64,000 bases of DNA from Lachnospiraceae bacterium (GTDB taxonomy: Bacteria; Bacillota; Clostridia; Lachnospirales; Lachnospiraceae), in contig JAAWCE010000042.1 of NCBI GenBank assembly GCA_022793065.1, forward strand, positions 1 to 64,000, read 5' to 3'. The notes under the pieces were generated by a model. That model searched no databases. It was not told where the DNA came from and saw only the letters and a list, made by a program, of their open reading frames with translations. This document shows, one piece after another, positions 52,458-62,115 of this stretch (position 1 is its first letter; every line of letters starts with the position of its first letter). The position numbers were made by a program, and so were the translations under genes.

Positions 52458-53399
52458 TTAATGTAGAAATGTGCTGGGTGAAGCCAGAAACCAGCACAGA
52501 TAGAACAGTACATTGCAAAAGGTCAATACCAGTTTGTGCAGCATATATTTGCCGATGGACAGATCGGAATTTCCGATACAGCTATAAGTCTGGGCAATGC
52601 AGGACAAACCGCCGAAGGACAGGGCAATCAGACTATATAACGGCAGAGAGTCCTGTAACATTCCCAAACCACCGGTAATTTCCAGCAAGGGGGACAAGAA
52701 TTTGATCGGTTGTCCTGATAAAATATGCGGCACCAGATTCAACAGATTAAAAAGTATCATATAGCCTCCTAAAATCAGCATACTTTGGACGGAGGTATTG
52801 ATGGAATCATTTATTTCATCCAACAGCTTTTCGCCCAGAGATAGTTTTGAACTGCGATTTTCGCAGGAGATGAGAGAAGGCGCAGATTCTGTTCGGGAAC
52901 AGGAAAGGTCATGGAACAGCGTATAGCGCAGCGCAAGTCCATATAGGAGAGGAATTCCGTACATGCCGAAGAGATAGGGCAGTATAAGTTCTCGCTTTAA
53001 CAGCGGCAGGGCAAAGCTGCAGAAGTAGACAGGACCAATATTATTGCAGAATGTGAGAAGATATTCCGCTTCCCTTTTGGTGATCATCTGCCGCAGATAT
53101 AAATCATCCACAACTCTCGCGCCCATGGGAAAACCGCATAGAAAGCCCATCAGCATTGCATAACATACATTTTTATGTACTTTGTAAACCGGGCCTATGA
53201 CAGGATAGGCAATCATGGCCACCTTTTCCGTCAGCTTCATGCGAATCATGATTCCGGACAGAATCATAAAAGGTAAAAGGGTGGGAATCATTTTCTGGAA
53301 CCACAGTTCCAGGCCCAGCGCCGCGTAGGTCAGACTGAGACTGGATTGTGTCAAAATACAGATGCACAGTAACAGGAAAAAAAGAGTCAATATTAACAT
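52458..53399 (-). CDS. ylbJ: YlbJ-like sporulation membrane protein
   Basis: A 313-residue polytopic membrane protein with two Gate/nucleoside-recognition-type halves (LLPFMILSGIMIRM and CGFPMGARVVDDL in the first; SMLILGGYMILFN and GGLGML in the second). This matches YlbJ, needed for normal spore heat resistance in bacilli. Synteny supports it: rsmD-coaD-ylbJ lie together in Bacillus subtilis as ylbH-ylbI-ylbJ, although here ylbJ is inverted. The ATG at 53399 has AGGAGA 8 bases upstream. It converges on the amidase gene with a 6-base gap. Confidence 0.8.
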   Translation of the reverse strand: MLILTLFFLLLCICILTQSSLSLTYAALGLELWFQKMIPTLLPFMILSGIMIRMKLTEKVAMIAYPVIGPVYKVHKNVCYAMLMGFLCGFPMGARVVDDLYLRQMITKREAEYLLTFCNNIGPVYFCSFALPLLKRELILPYLFGMYGIPLLYGLALRYTLFHDLSCSRTESAPSLISCENRSSKLSLGEKLLDEINDSINTSVQSMLILGGYMILFNLLNLVPHILSGQPIKFLSPLLEITGGLGMLQDSLPLYSLIALSFGGLSCIAQTYSCIGNSDLSIGKYMLHKLVLTFCNVLFYLCWFLASPSTFLH

Positions 53400-53511
53400 G
53401 GGGTTCTCTCCTGATTCATAATTTGGGCAACGGTTATGCTGAGGGGAGTGATTTTTCAAACACACGCCAGCGGTACCGGTGTTACAATATATGTAGGAAA
53501 AAGGGTTGTAT

Positions 53512-54210
53512 ATGCGTTTGGATAAATTTTTATGTGAAATGAAGATTGGAAGCAGAAGTCAGGTGAAGGTATATATCCGGCAGGGGGGCGTAACTGTAAA
53601 CGGCACGGTGGTTTCTAATCCTGAAGCACAGATAAGGGAAACAGAAGATGAAGTATGTTTCCGAGGAAAAAAACTGCAATATTGTCAATATGTTTATTAT
53701 ATGCTGAACAAGCCAAAAGGCGTAGTGTCCGCCACCAAAGATAATACAGCCCAAACGGTGGTATCCCTTTTGGGCAATCGTCAGAGAGAGGATATTTTTC
53801 CGGTGGGAAGGCTGGATAAAGACACAATGGGCCTTTTGCTGCTTACCAATGATGGTGATTTGGCCCATCGCATGTTGACGCCAAAGAAGCATGTGGAGAA
53901 AACTTATCGGGTGACGGTTTCGCATCCTCTGACGGAAAATGATAGGATTCGGTTGGAACAGGGTTTGGATATAGGGGACGAGAAGCCCACGCTGCCGGCG
54001 AAAGTGGAACTGAAGGAAGAAAATGTGGTATTACTCACAATCCATGAGGGGCGTTTTCATCAAGTAAAGCGCATGATGCAGGCGGTGGACAATCAAGTGG
54101 TGGAATTGGAAAGGGTGGCTTTCGGCGGTCTGGTTCTGGACAAAGGATTGAAACCGGGGGAATACAGGGCGCTGACAGCGGAAGAAATTGACAGTTGCCG
54201 GGGCTTATAG
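53512..54210 (+). CDS. RsuA-family pseudouridine synthase
   Basis: 232 residues. An N-terminal S4 domain (MRLDKFLCEMKIGSRSQVK) is followed by a pseudouridine synthase domain with LNKPKGVVSA, the catalytic aspartate in FPVGRLDKDTMGLLLLTNDG, and HEGRFHQVKRMM. The family modifies single uridines of 16S or 23S rRNA; which site is not clear. ATG 53512, with AAAGGG upstream. Confidence 0.93.
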   Translation: MRLDKFLCEMKIGSRSQVKVYIRQGGVTVNGTVVSNPEAQIRETEDEVCFRGKKLQYCQYVYYMLNKPKGVVSATKDNTAQTVVSLLGNRQREDIFPVGRLDKDTMGLLLLTNDGDLAHRMLTPKKHVEKTYRVTVSHPLTENDRIRLEQGLDIGDEKPTLPAKVELKEENVVLLTIHEGRFHQVKRMMQAVDNQVVELERVAFGGLVLDKGLKPGEYRALTAEEIDSCRGL

Positions 54211-54275
54211 GTTCGCATGTAAAGATGTTTGGTATATAATCATAGCATTGAAATTGATTGTGGAGGTTAATAGGA

Positions 54276-54965
54276 ATGGCAGTATCCAAAGAGGAAACAG
54301 GACAGGAATTGAGACATGAAATGCTGCGGGGAGTAGATGCAGTTCTTTTTGATTTGGACGGTTCTCTGGTGGATTCCATGTGGGTATGGAAGTCCATAGA
54401 TGTAGAGTATCTGGGGCGTTTTGGAATTTCGCTGCCGGAAGGACTACAATATGAAATCCAGGGTATGAGTTTTACGGAGACCGCAGCTTATTTTAAGGAG
54501 CATTTTCCAATTCCGGATTCCATAGAGAAGATAAAGGCTGACTGGAACAGAATGGCGTGGGATAAATATACCTATGAAGTGCCTTTAAAATCAGGAATTC
54601 CAAAGTTTCTGTCCATGTGTAAAGAGAATGGCATCCAGCTTGGTATTGCCACCAGCAATTCAAGAGAGTTGGTAGAAAATATTGCGGGCGTGCATAAGCT
54701 GCGGGATTATTTTACCTGTATTGTAACCGGATGTGATGTGGTGCGTGGAAAACCGGCTCCCGACATTTACCTGGAAGCCGCCGGGCGGCTGGGCGTTGCA
54801 CCAAAACATTGTCTGGTATTTGAAGATATTGTGCAGGGAATTCAAGCGGGCAAAAATGCCGGGATGCGCGTCTGTGCGGTGGAAGACGCCTATTCTGCCA
54901 AAGAGAGGGAAGAAAAAAGAGCGTTAGCGGATTACTATATTGAGAATTATTGGGAATTAGTGTGA
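54276..54965 (+). CDS. HAD-family phosphatase, beta-phosphoglucomutase-like
   Basis: 229 residues with HAD motif I FDLDGSLVDS, a helical cap, motif II ATSNS, the lysine in RGKPAPDIYLEAA and motif IV VFEDIVQGIQAGKNAGM. The pattern matches the HAD-IA (phosphoglucomutase/phosphatase) group. The motif I serine in place of the more common threonine (DGSL) is seen in other members. Substrate unknown. Confidence 0.88.
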   Translation: MAVSKEETGQELRHEMLRGVDAVLFDLDGSLVDSMWVWKSIDVEYLGRFGISLPEGLQYEIQGMSFTETAAYFKEHFPIPDSIEKIKADWNRMAWDKYTYEVPLKSGIPKFLSMCKENGIQLGIATSNSRELVENIAGVHKLRDYFTCIVTGCDVVRGKPAPDIYLEAAGRLGVAPKHCLVFEDIVQGIQAGKNAGMRVCAVEDAYSAKEREEKRALADYYIENYWELV

Positions 54966-55039
54966 AAAGGACATTTCACAATTCTGTAAATGAGGATTGA
55001 TGATTGAGACACACCCCAAAGCGGACGGAGGTATGTGGG

Positions 55040-57016
55040 ATGAATGGTTTTTTGCCCATATCCGCAGAGGATATGCGGGAGCGTGGAATAGAACAACTGG
55101 ATTTTGTGTATATTATCGGGGATGCTTACGTGGACCATCCGTCTTTCGGACATGCTATTATCAGTAGAGTGTTGGAAGCTCATGGTTATACAGTGGGGAT
55201 CATTTCCCAGCCGGATTGGAAAGACGATAAAAGTGTCACGGTGTTAGGACGGCCCAGGCTTGGGTTTCTTGTGTCCGGGGGCAACATGGACAGTTGTGTA
55301 AACCACTATTCCGTATCGAAAAAAAGGCGTTCCATGGATGCCTATACGCCCGGAGGAGAAATGGGAAGACGGCCTGACCATGCAACGGTTGTGTATGGCA
55401 ATTTAATCCGCAGGACCTACAGGGATGTGCCGATTATCATTGGGGGAATTGAAGCCAGCTTAAGGCGTATGGCCCATTATGATTATTGGTCGGACCGTTT
55501 TAAGCGTTCTATTCTTTTGGACAGCCAGGCGGATCTGATTTCCTATGGAATGGGTGAGAAATCCATTGTGGAGATTGCGGATGCCCTGGCAAGCGGAATT
55601 AAAGTTCAGGATATTACCTTTATACGAGGGAGCGTTTATCGCACAAAGGACATTTCCGGCGTCTGTGATCCTATCTTTTTGCCTTCCTATGATGCCATGC
55701 AGGAAGATAAAACCCTGTATGCCAAAAGCTTTGCCATACAGAGTGAAAATACGGATTTTTGCACCGGGAAACCTTTGGCGGAAGAATATCCCAACGGAGT
55801 ATATGTGGTGCAGAACCCGCCCCAGCCGCCCCTGACCATGGAGGAAATGGACGACGTTTACAGGCTTCCTTATCAGAGGACATATCATCCTTCATATGAG
55901 GAAAAAGGGGGCGTACCTGCTGTGGAAGAGATTAAATTCTCTTTAATCAGCAATAGAGGATGTTTTGGGGGATGTAGTTTTTGTGCTTTGACTTTTCATC
56001 AGGGCCGTACAATCCAGGTCAGAAGTCATGACTCAATTTTACAGGAGGCGGAACTTTTTCTGCAAAACCCGGATTTTAAAGGGTATATTCATGATGTGGG
56101 AGGCCCCACCGCTAATTTCAGACATCCTTCCTGTGAAAAGCAGTTGACCCATGGGATCTGTAAACATAAGCAATGCCTGTTTCCTTCTCCATGCAGAAAT
56201 TTGTCTGTGGATCATGGAGATTATCTGGAATTGCTTAGAAAACTGCGGGGGCTGCCAGGTGTAAAAAAGGTATTTGTGCGTTCAGGAATTCGGTTTGATT
56301 ATCTGCTTGCGGATGGAGACGATACTTTTTTCAGGGAATTGGTGCAATACCATGTGAGCGGTCAACTGAAAGTGGCGCCGGAACATGTATCTGACAGGGT
56401 GCTGCATTATATGGGGAAACCTGAAAACGGAGTGTATCAGCGGTTTCGGGCAAAATACAAAAAGCTCAATGTGGAATTGGGGAAAAATCAATTTCTGGTG
56501 CCTTATTTTATGTCGTCTCATCCGGGGGCTTCTCTGAAGGAAGCGGTGGAACTGGCGGAATATCTGCGTGATTTGGGCTATATGCCGGAGCAGGTACAGG
56601 ATTTTTACCCTACGCCCTCTACGGCTTCTACAGTGATGTATTATACGGGAATCGATCCCAGGGACGGAAAGCAGGTATACGTATGTAGAAATCCCCATGA
56701 GAAGGCCATGCAGAGGGCATTGATACAATATCGGAATCCTAATAACTATGAATTGGTTTATGAAGCGTTAATCAAAGCTGGAAGAAGGGATTTGATTGGA
56801 TATGGGGAAAAATGCCTGATCAGGCCCCGGAAGAAAACGGAGGAATCGGGGGCGGAAGATTACGGCCGGAGGATTCAAAAGAATGGCGAAAAGCGTTCCG
56901 GCAAGGACTACAAGGGAAAAAAAGAGAGCGGTCACGGCGCAAAGCGGACAGCGGGAGAGCCAAAGAAAAAGAAAACAATTCGGAATGTTCATCGTAGTAA
57001 AAAAGCGGGAAAATGA
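55040..57016 (+). CDS. YgiQ-family radical SAM protein
   Basis: A 658-residue YgiQ-type radical SAM protein of unknown reaction. It has an N-terminal B12-binding-like part ([20 protein letters not shown]), the cluster motif in [20 protein letters not shown] (CxxxCxxC), and [20 protein letters not shown] and [17 protein letters not shown] in the C-terminal half. The last 80 residues are a Lys/Arg/Gly-rich tail, which suggests RNA or ribosome binding. The ATG at 55040 follows GGAGGTATGTGGG. Its TGA overlaps an upstream in-frame ATG of the next gene. Confidence 0.92.
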   Translation: MNGFLPISAEDMRERGIEQLDFVYIIGDAYVDHPSFGHAIISRVLEAHGYTVGIISQPDWKDDKSVTVLGRPRLGFLVSGGNMDSCVNHYSVSKKRRSMDAYTPGGEMGRRPDHATVVYGNLIRRTYRDVPIIIGGIEASLRRMAHYDYWSDRFKRSILLDSQADLISYGMGEKSIVEIADALASGIKVQDITFIRGSVYRTKDISGVCDPIFLPSYDAMQEDKTLYAKSFAIQSENTDFCTGKPLAEEYPNGVYVVQNPPQPPLTMEEMDDVYRLPYQRTYHPSYEEKGGVPAVEEIKFSLISNRGCFGGCSFCALTFHQGRTIQVRSHDSILQEAELFLQNPDFKGYIHDVGGPTANFRHPSCEKQLTHGICKHKQCLFPSPCRNLSVDHGDYLELLRKLRGLPGVKKVFVRSGIRFDYLLADGDDTFFRELVQYHVSGQLKVAPEHVSDRVLHYMGKPENGVYQRFRAKYKKLNVELGKNQFLVPYFMSSHPGASLKEAVELAEYLRDLGYMPEQVQDFYPTPSTASTVMYYTGIDPRDGKQVYVCRNPHEKAMQRALIQYRNPNNYELVYEALIKAGRRDLIGYGEKCLIRPRKKTEESGAEDYGRRIQKNGEKRSGKDYKGKKESGHGAKRTAGEPKKKKTIRNVHRSKKAGK

Positions 57017-57024
57017 GGTATCAC

Positions 57025-57792
57025 ATGAATATTATTTTGATAACAGGCGCATCTTCCGGAATTGGAATGGAGTTTGCGCTGCAAATGGATAAGTATTTTA
57101 AACATGTGGATGAATTCTGGCTGGTGGCAAGAAGTCGGGACAGACTGGAAGAACTGGGGAAAGCGCTGGGGCATAGGGTAAGAATATTTCCCATGGATAT
57201 AACAAAGCCGGAGAATATGGAAATTTTGGAAGCGGCTGTGGCGAAACATGTAATCAGAATATTGGTTAATTGTGCCGGATATGGGATGATGGGAAGTTTT
57301 GACAGGCAAGAACTAAAAACGGCCGTTGGAATGATTCGTTTGAACTGTGAGGCGCTGACAGAACTGACGCACCGTATGATTCCCCATATGAAAAGAGGGA
57401 GCCGAATGATTCAAATGGCCTCCAGCGCGGCGTTTCTGCCCCAGCAGGATTTTGCGGTATATGCGGCCAGCAAATCCTATGTGCTGAGTTTTTCCAGAGC
57501 TTTAGGGGAAGAGCTGAGGGATAAGGGCATTTATGTCACCAGCGTCTGCCCCGGCCCTGTGGATACGCCTTTTTTTGATATTGCGGAATCAACAGGCTCC
57601 ACATTGGCGGTAAAAAAGTATACCATGGTAAGTGCGGAAAGGGTGGTAGCGCTTGCACTGAAGGATTCTTATCAAAAACGTTCCCTGTCAGTATGCAGTT
57701 TTCCTATTAAAACATTCAGGGTGATTTCTAAGATAATACCCCATGGCCTGTTGCTTAAGATTGGGGGACAAATGAAGCGGAAAGGGTTATAA
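57025..57792 (+). CDS. short-chain dehydrogenase/reductase
   Basis: A 255-residue Rossmann-fold oxidoreductase: LITGASSGIGMEFAL binds NAD(P), the NCAGYG strand follows, and the catalytic set is Ser (in MASSAAF) and YAASK. VCPGPVDTPFFDIA is typical of the DltE/YqjQ group. Substrate unknown. ATG 57025 follows GAGGT; an ATG at 57013 overlapping the ygiQ stop lacks a good site. Confidence 0.9.
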   Translation: MNIILITGASSGIGMEFALQMDKYFKHVDEFWLVARSRDRLEELGKALGHRVRIFPMDITKPENMEILEAAVAKHVIRILVNCAGYGMMGSFDRQELKTAVGMIRLNCEALTELTHRMIPHMKRGSRMIQMASSAAFLPQQDFAVYAASKSYVLSFSRALGEELRDKGIYVTSVCPGPVDTPFFDIAESTGSTLAVKKYTMVSAERVVALALKDSYQKRSLSVCSFPIKTFRVISKIIPHGLLLKIGGQMKRKGL

Positions 57793-57796
57793 GAGG

Positions 57797-58381
57797 ATGG
57801 AGCTAAAACGATTGTTTACCACAGCAGACGCAAAAGGAAGCAGAAATTATATTAAATCTCAGAAAAAATATGAAATTATCCGCACAGTGATTTACTTTGG
57901 GATTTCCCTTTCTCTGTTTGCAGCAGGGTATATTCAGACGGGGGAGAAGACAAATCTGCTTACGATTGTGGCCATTCTGGGATGTCTTCCAGCCAGCAAA
58001 AGTGCAGTGAGCACAATTATGTATCTGCGGTTTCAAAGCTGTAACCAACAGGCAGCCGATGAGATTGAGAGACACAGCGCCGGTCTGCAATGTCTTTATG
58101 ACATGGTGTTCACTTCGTATAAGAAAGATTTTTCCATCGGCCATTTGGCAATCCGGGGAGGCTGCATATGCGGCTTCTCTGAGGATCAGAAATTTGATGA
58201 AATCGGGTTCTGCGAACACATGAACCAAATCCTCAAAATGGATAGACATCAGGGGGTTGGGGTAAAAATATTTACAAATTTATCCAAATATACAGATCGC
58301 ATGGAACAAATGAAGGCATTAGAAGAGGACGAAGACAGAACAAAGGCAGTTATTTCTACATTAAAGAGTGTGGCTTTATAG
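57797..58381 (+). CDS. unrecognised membrane protein
   Basis: 194 residues with two membrane spans between about residues 26 and 75 (TVIYFGISLSLFAAGY and LLTIVAILGCLP) and a soluble C-terminal part of about 115 residues that contains several cysteines. It begins 5 bases after the dehydrogenase stop with AGAGGA overlapping it, so is in the same operon. No known family was recognised. Confidence 0.65.
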   Translation: MELKRLFTTADAKGSRNYIKSQKKYEIIRTVIYFGISLSLFAAGYIQTGEKTNLLTIVAILGCLPASKSAVSTIMYLRFQSCNQQAADEIERHSAGLQCLYDMVFTSYKKDFSIGHLAIRGGCICGFSEDQKFDEIGFCEHMNQILKMDRHQGVGVKIFTNLSKYTDRMEQMKALEEDEDRTKAVISTLKSVAL

Positions 58382-58440
58382 ATTGAACAGTGAAATGCTG
58401 CCAAAGCGGGCAGGTGAAATCAGAAAAAAGTAGGGTGGAT

Positions 58441-59559
58441 ATGCGGACGATTGCAATAGGAAATAATCAGGCCGGGCAGCGGTTGGATAAGTTTTTACAT
58501 AAGTATTTTCCTTTGGCGCCCATGGGATTTCTATATAAGATGCTGCGGAAAAAGAATATAACCTTAAACGGAAAAAAGGCATCGGGTGCTGAACTATTGG
58601 CTCCGGAGGATACAGTAGCCGTGTTTTTTTCAGAGCATACGCTGGCTAAATTTTCCGGCAGGGACAAGGAATGCGGAACAGAAGATGCCTCAGCGGATTC
58701 CCTTGTACGGACAAATATCCCTTTGGAGGATGGGGGAATTGCTTTATCCGGGGACGGCGCAGAGACCAGGATAAAAACAGGAAATCTTCTGACGGCGGCC
58801 TATATGGCGGCATATAACAAATTAAAAGGGATTACCGTGGTGTATGAAGACGAGCACTTTTTGTTTTTAAATAAGCCTGTGGGCGTCCTGACGCAAAAGG
58901 CAGCGAAGGAAGATGCCAGCTTGAATGAATGGATGATAGGATATTTGCTTGCAAAGGATGCTTCTTTGGAAAAAGATCTTCCTACATTTCGGCCCTCGGT
59001 TTGTAATCGGTTGGATAGAAATACCAGCGGTATTGTGCTTTGCGGAAAGAGTCTTCCAGGGCTTCAGTTTTTAAATGCGTGTATCAGAGAGCGCGGTGTG
59101 CGGAAGTTTTATCGGACAATTTGCGTGGGCGAGATAACACAGTCAAAAAGATTGGAAGGCTGGCTTGTAAAAGATACCGTTCGTAATAAAGTAAAAATAA
59201 TTTCGGACAAAGCAGCGGCCGGAGAAGGGGCGGTGTTGGTTCAAACCGCGTATACACCTATTGCAATAAGTGAGGGATACACTTTATTGGAGGTGGAACT
59301 GTTTACCGGCAAATCCCATCAGATTCGGGCACAGATGGCAGCGATAGGACATCCCCTGATCGGGGATACGAAATATGGCAGAGAAGAGATAAATCGGCGG
59401 TTCAGGGAAAAACATGGATTGAACTATCATTTGCTCCATGCCTGTTGTGTGAAATTTCCCCAAAGCAGATCCCAATATGGACTGGGGTTGGGAGGGAAAG
59501 CATTTGCAGCGCCCTGTCCGGAGTCTTTTCTGGAGTTACAAAAAGAGCTTGCTTTATAA
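58441..59559 (+). CDS. RluA-family pseudouridine synthase
   Basis: 372 residues: N-terminal S4-like domain (GQRLDKFLHKYF), a linker of about 60 residues with no known match, then the synthase domain with FLNKPVGVLTQ, the catalytic aspartate in CNRLDRNTSG, FTGKSHQIRAQMAAIGHPLIGD and the C-terminal end. It isomerises uridines in rRNA or tRNA; the target is unclear. ATG 58441 follows AGGGTGG. Confidence 0.92.
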   Translation: MRTIAIGNNQAGQRLDKFLHKYFPLAPMGFLYKMLRKKNITLNGKKASGAELLAPEDTVAVFFSEHTLAKFSGRDKECGTEDASADSLVRTNIPLEDGGIALSGDGAETRIKTGNLLTAAYMAAYNKLKGITVVYEDEHFLFLNKPVGVLTQKAAKEDASLNEWMIGYLLAKDASLEKDLPTFRPSVCNRLDRNTSGIVLCGKSLPGLQFLNACIRERGVRKFYRTICVGEITQSKRLEGWLVKDTVRNKVKIISDKAAAGEGAVLVQTAYTPIAISEGYTLLEVELFTGKSHQIRAQMAAIGHPLIGDTKYGREEINRRFREKHGLNYHLLHACCVKFPQSRSQYGLGLGGKAFAAPCPESFLELQKELAL

Positions 59560-59655
59560 CAGGGATGGATTTGGGGTATGGCTCAACTGTTATGTGTCAG
59601 GGAATGAAGGCAGCGGAACAAAGAAGGTCATTGGCAGCAAAACCAGGAGGAAAAG

Positions 59656-60189
59656 ATGTCTACATGGAATTCCAGGGGGCTTCGAGGCTCCACGTTGGAA
59701 GAGATGATTAACAGAACAAATGAAAAATATTCCCATGCGGGGCTGGCGTTGATTCAGAAAGTGCCTACGCCCATTACACCGATTAAAATAGATAAGGCCA
59801 ATCGGCAGATTACATTGGCTTATTTTGAACAAAAGAGTACCGTGGATTATATTGGCGCAGTACAAGGGCTTCCAGTGTGTTTTGATGCAAAGGAGTGCGG
59901 GGCGGATACTTTTGCATTACAGAATATTCATGCCCATCAGGTGGAATTTATGGAGAAGTTTGAGAAGCAGGGAGGAATTTCCTTCTTTCTGATCTATTAT
60001 ACTCATAAGGATGTTATGTATTATCTCCCTCTGCAGATGTTGTTATTCTTCTGGAATCGGGCAAAAGAGGGCGGCAGAAAGAGTTTTCGATATGAGGAGT
60101 TGAATCCGGCGTATATTCTTCCGCAAAAGCATGGTATATTGGTCCCGTATCTTGATATCTTACAGAAGGATTTGGATGACAGGGCTTGA
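59656..60189 (+). CDS. recU: RecU-family Holliday junction resolvase
   Basis: A 177-residue RecU: NSRGLRGSTLEEMINRTNEK, IQKVPTPITPIKI, the metal-site region STVDYIGAVQGLPVCFDAKE (PD-(D/E)XK core) and NIHAHQVEFMEKFEKQGG fit the family. RecU cuts Holliday junctions in Firmicutes. A good AGGAGGAAAAG site precedes the ATG. The gene ends inside the -35 box of the histidine operon promoter. Confidence 0.9.
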   Translation: MSTWNSRGLRGSTLEEMINRTNEKYSHAGLALIQKVPTPITPIKIDKANRQITLAYFEQKSTVDYIGAVQGLPVCFDAKECGADTFALQNIHAHQVEFMEKFEKQGGISFFLIYYTHKDVMYYLPLQMLLFFWNRAKEGGRKSFRYEELNPAYILPQKHGILVPYLDILQKDLDDRA

Positions 60190-60214
60190 CAGTAAAGAGG
60201 GGTTCGGATATACT
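60186..60214 (+). promoter_or_regulatory. sigma-A promoter of the his operon
   Basis: Perfect TTGACA at 60186-60191 (overlapping the recU stop), 17-base spacer, TATACT at 60209-60214. The leader of about 115 bases shows no T-box, and no histidine-rich leader peptide was seen. Confidence 0.8.
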
Positions 60215-60337
60215 AAAATGATAGTTTGATGCGCTGATTTGCTAATACTGTAATGTGCTAAAGTGGAATGTAATGTATGAAATATCAGTGAACTAAGTTG
60301 CGTTGTAGATATGGTGGAAAAAGGTATGGAGGAAGAG

Positions 60338-61459
60338 ATGAGCCAGAGATTGTTGCATACGCCGGAGGGAGTCCGGGATATTTACGGAAAGGAATATGCC
60401 AGAAAACTATACGTGGAGGGGAAGCTTCACGAAAGTATCCGTCTTTATGGTTATGAAGATATTCAGACGCCTACCTTTGAATTTTTTGACGTATTTTCAA
60501 GAGAAATCGGTACCACTCCCAGCAAAGAGCTTTATAAGTTTTTTGACAAAGAAGGAAATACTCTGGTGCTGCGGCCGGATTTTACGCCTTCCATTGCCCG
60601 ATGCGCGGCAAAATATTTCTGTGACGAACAAGTTCCGCTGCGATTTGGTTATGTGGGCAATGCGTTTACCAATACATCCAATCTTCAGGGTAAATTGAAA
60701 GAAGTTACCCAGATGGGGGCGGAGCTGATCAACGATGATTCTGTGGAGGCGGATGGGGAAATGATCAGCCTGGTGGTGCAGGCGCTGCAGAATGTGGGAC
60801 TGGAGCGTTTCCAGGTCACAGTGGGAGAAGTGGAGTATTTTAAAGGACTGTGTGAAGAGGCCGGACTGGACGAAGAGACGGAGTTGGAACTTAGGACATA
60901 TATTTCCGGGAAGAATTACTTTGCCGCCCAGGAACTTTTGCAGGAGCGAAATGTGGCGGAAGAATATCAGGGAAGGCTTCTTAAGGTGGCGGATTTATTC
61001 GGAGATATGGGTTCCTTAAAGGAAGCAAAGGAAATGGCTGGGAATTCCCGTTCTTTGGCGGCGGTGGAAAGGTTGGAAAAGCTGCGGTCAGTGCTGGAAC
61101 TGTACGGAGTGGCGGATTATATTTCCTTTGATCTTGGGATGCTTAGTAAATACAGATATTATACGGGGGTGATTATTAAGGCATATACTTACGGAGTGGG
61201 GGAAGCCATTGTGAAAGGCGGCAGATACGACAGACTTTTGCAGCAGTTTGGCAAATCCGCGCCCGCGGTGGGATTTGTCATGGTAATTGATAGTATTATG
61301 GAAGCGCTTGCCAGACAGCAGGTGGAGTTGCCGGCTTCGGAGGAGTGCCGAAAAGTATGGTACGCTGGAAATGATTTTGGGGAGAAGCTTGCGGAAGTTC
61401 AAAGACTCCGTGCACAGGGAATTTCGGTAACGCTTGGAAGGAGACAGGAAAATGAGTGA
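60338..61459 (+). CDS. hisZ: ATP phosphoribosyltransferase regulatory subunit
   Basis: A 373-residue HisZ, a catalytically inactive histidyl-tRNA synthetase relative that completes the short HisG. LHTPEGVRDIYG, RPDFTPSIAR (motif 2) and the histidine-sensing KYRYYTGVIIKAYTYG are seen; the anticodon-binding domain of true HisRS is missing. ATG 60338 follows GGAGGAAGAG. Its TGA lies 8 bases inside hisG. Confidence 0.93.
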   Translation: MSQRLLHTPEGVRDIYGKEYARKLYVEGKLHESIRLYGYEDIQTPTFEFFDVFSREIGTTPSKELYKFFDKEGNTLVLRPDFTPSIARCAAKYFCDEQVPLRFGYVGNAFTNTSNLQGKLKEVTQMGAELINDDSVEADGEMISLVVQALQNVGLERFQVTVGEVEYFKGLCEEAGLDEETELELRTYISGKNYFAAQELLQERNVAEEYQGRLLKVADLFGDMGSLKEAKEMAGNSRSLAAVERLEKLRSVLELYGVADYISFDLGMLSKYRYYTGVIIKAYTYGVGEAIVKGGRYDRLLQQFGKSAPAVGFVMVIDSIMEALARQQVELPASEECRKVWYAGNDFGEKLAEVQRLRAQGISVTLGRRQENE

Positions 61460-62108
61460 AAATGGATACCTGACTTTTGCGTTGGCAAAGGGAAGGCTTG
61501 CGAATAAGACGCTGGAATTGTTTGAACAGATGGGCATTACCTGTGATGAAATGAAGGATAAAAATTCCAGAAAACTGATATTTGTCAATGAAGAGCTTAA
61601 ATTGAAATTTTTCCTGTCAAAGGGTCCTGATGTGCCTACTTATGTGGAGTATGGCGCCGCGGACATAGGCGTGGTGGGAAGGGATACGGTGCTGGAGGAA
61701 AACAGGAATGTATATGAGGTTCTGGATTTGGGATTTGGAAAATGCAGAATGTGTGTCTGCGGGCCGGCTTCTGCCAGAGAACTTTTGCTGCACCATGAAC
61801 GTATCCGTGTGGCCAGCAAATATCCCAATATTGCCAAAGAATATTTCTACGATAAAAAACATCAGACCGTAGATATTATCAAACTGAACGGTTCTGTGGA
61901 GCTGGGGCCCCTGGTGGGATTATCCGAAGTCATTGTGGATATTGTGGAGACGGGCTCCACGCTGCGGGAAAATGGTCTGGAAGTATTGGAAGAGGTGTGC
62001 GGACTTTCCGCAAGAATGATTGTGAACCCGGTCAGTATGCAGATGGAACGGGTGCGTATCCAGGAACTGGTGCAGCGCATCAGGGGATTTGTGGATAGAA
62101 AGGAATAA
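61452..62108 (+). CDS. hisG: ATP phosphoribosyltransferase, short form
   Basis: A 218-residue short-form HisG that starts histidine synthesis by joining ATP and PRPP. FALAKGRLANKTLEL at the start, ADIGVVGRDTVLE, RVASKYPNIAKEYF, and the PRPP loop ADIVETGSTLRENGL-type sequence (here VDIVETGSTLREN) are diagnostic. It lacks the C-terminal regulatory domain and therefore needs HisZ. Its ATG lies in the end of hisZ, and AAGGAG precedes it. Confidence 0.96.
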   Translation: MSENGYLTFALAKGRLANKTLELFEQMGITCDEMKDKNSRKLIFVNEELKLKFFLSKGPDVPTYVEYGAADIGVVGRDTVLEENRNVYEVLDLGFGKCRMCVCGPASARELLLHHERIRVASKYPNIAKEYFYDKKHQTVDIIKLNGSVELGPLVGLSEVIVDIVETGSTLRENGLEVLEEVCGLSARMIVNPVSMQMERVRIQELVQRIRGFVDRKE

Positions 62109-62115
62109 CGTTTTC

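Noticed and set aside
60215..60337. Histidine attenuator or T-box in the his leader
   Set aside because: No run of histidine codons, T-box core or strong terminator stem was found in the leader of about 115 bases.
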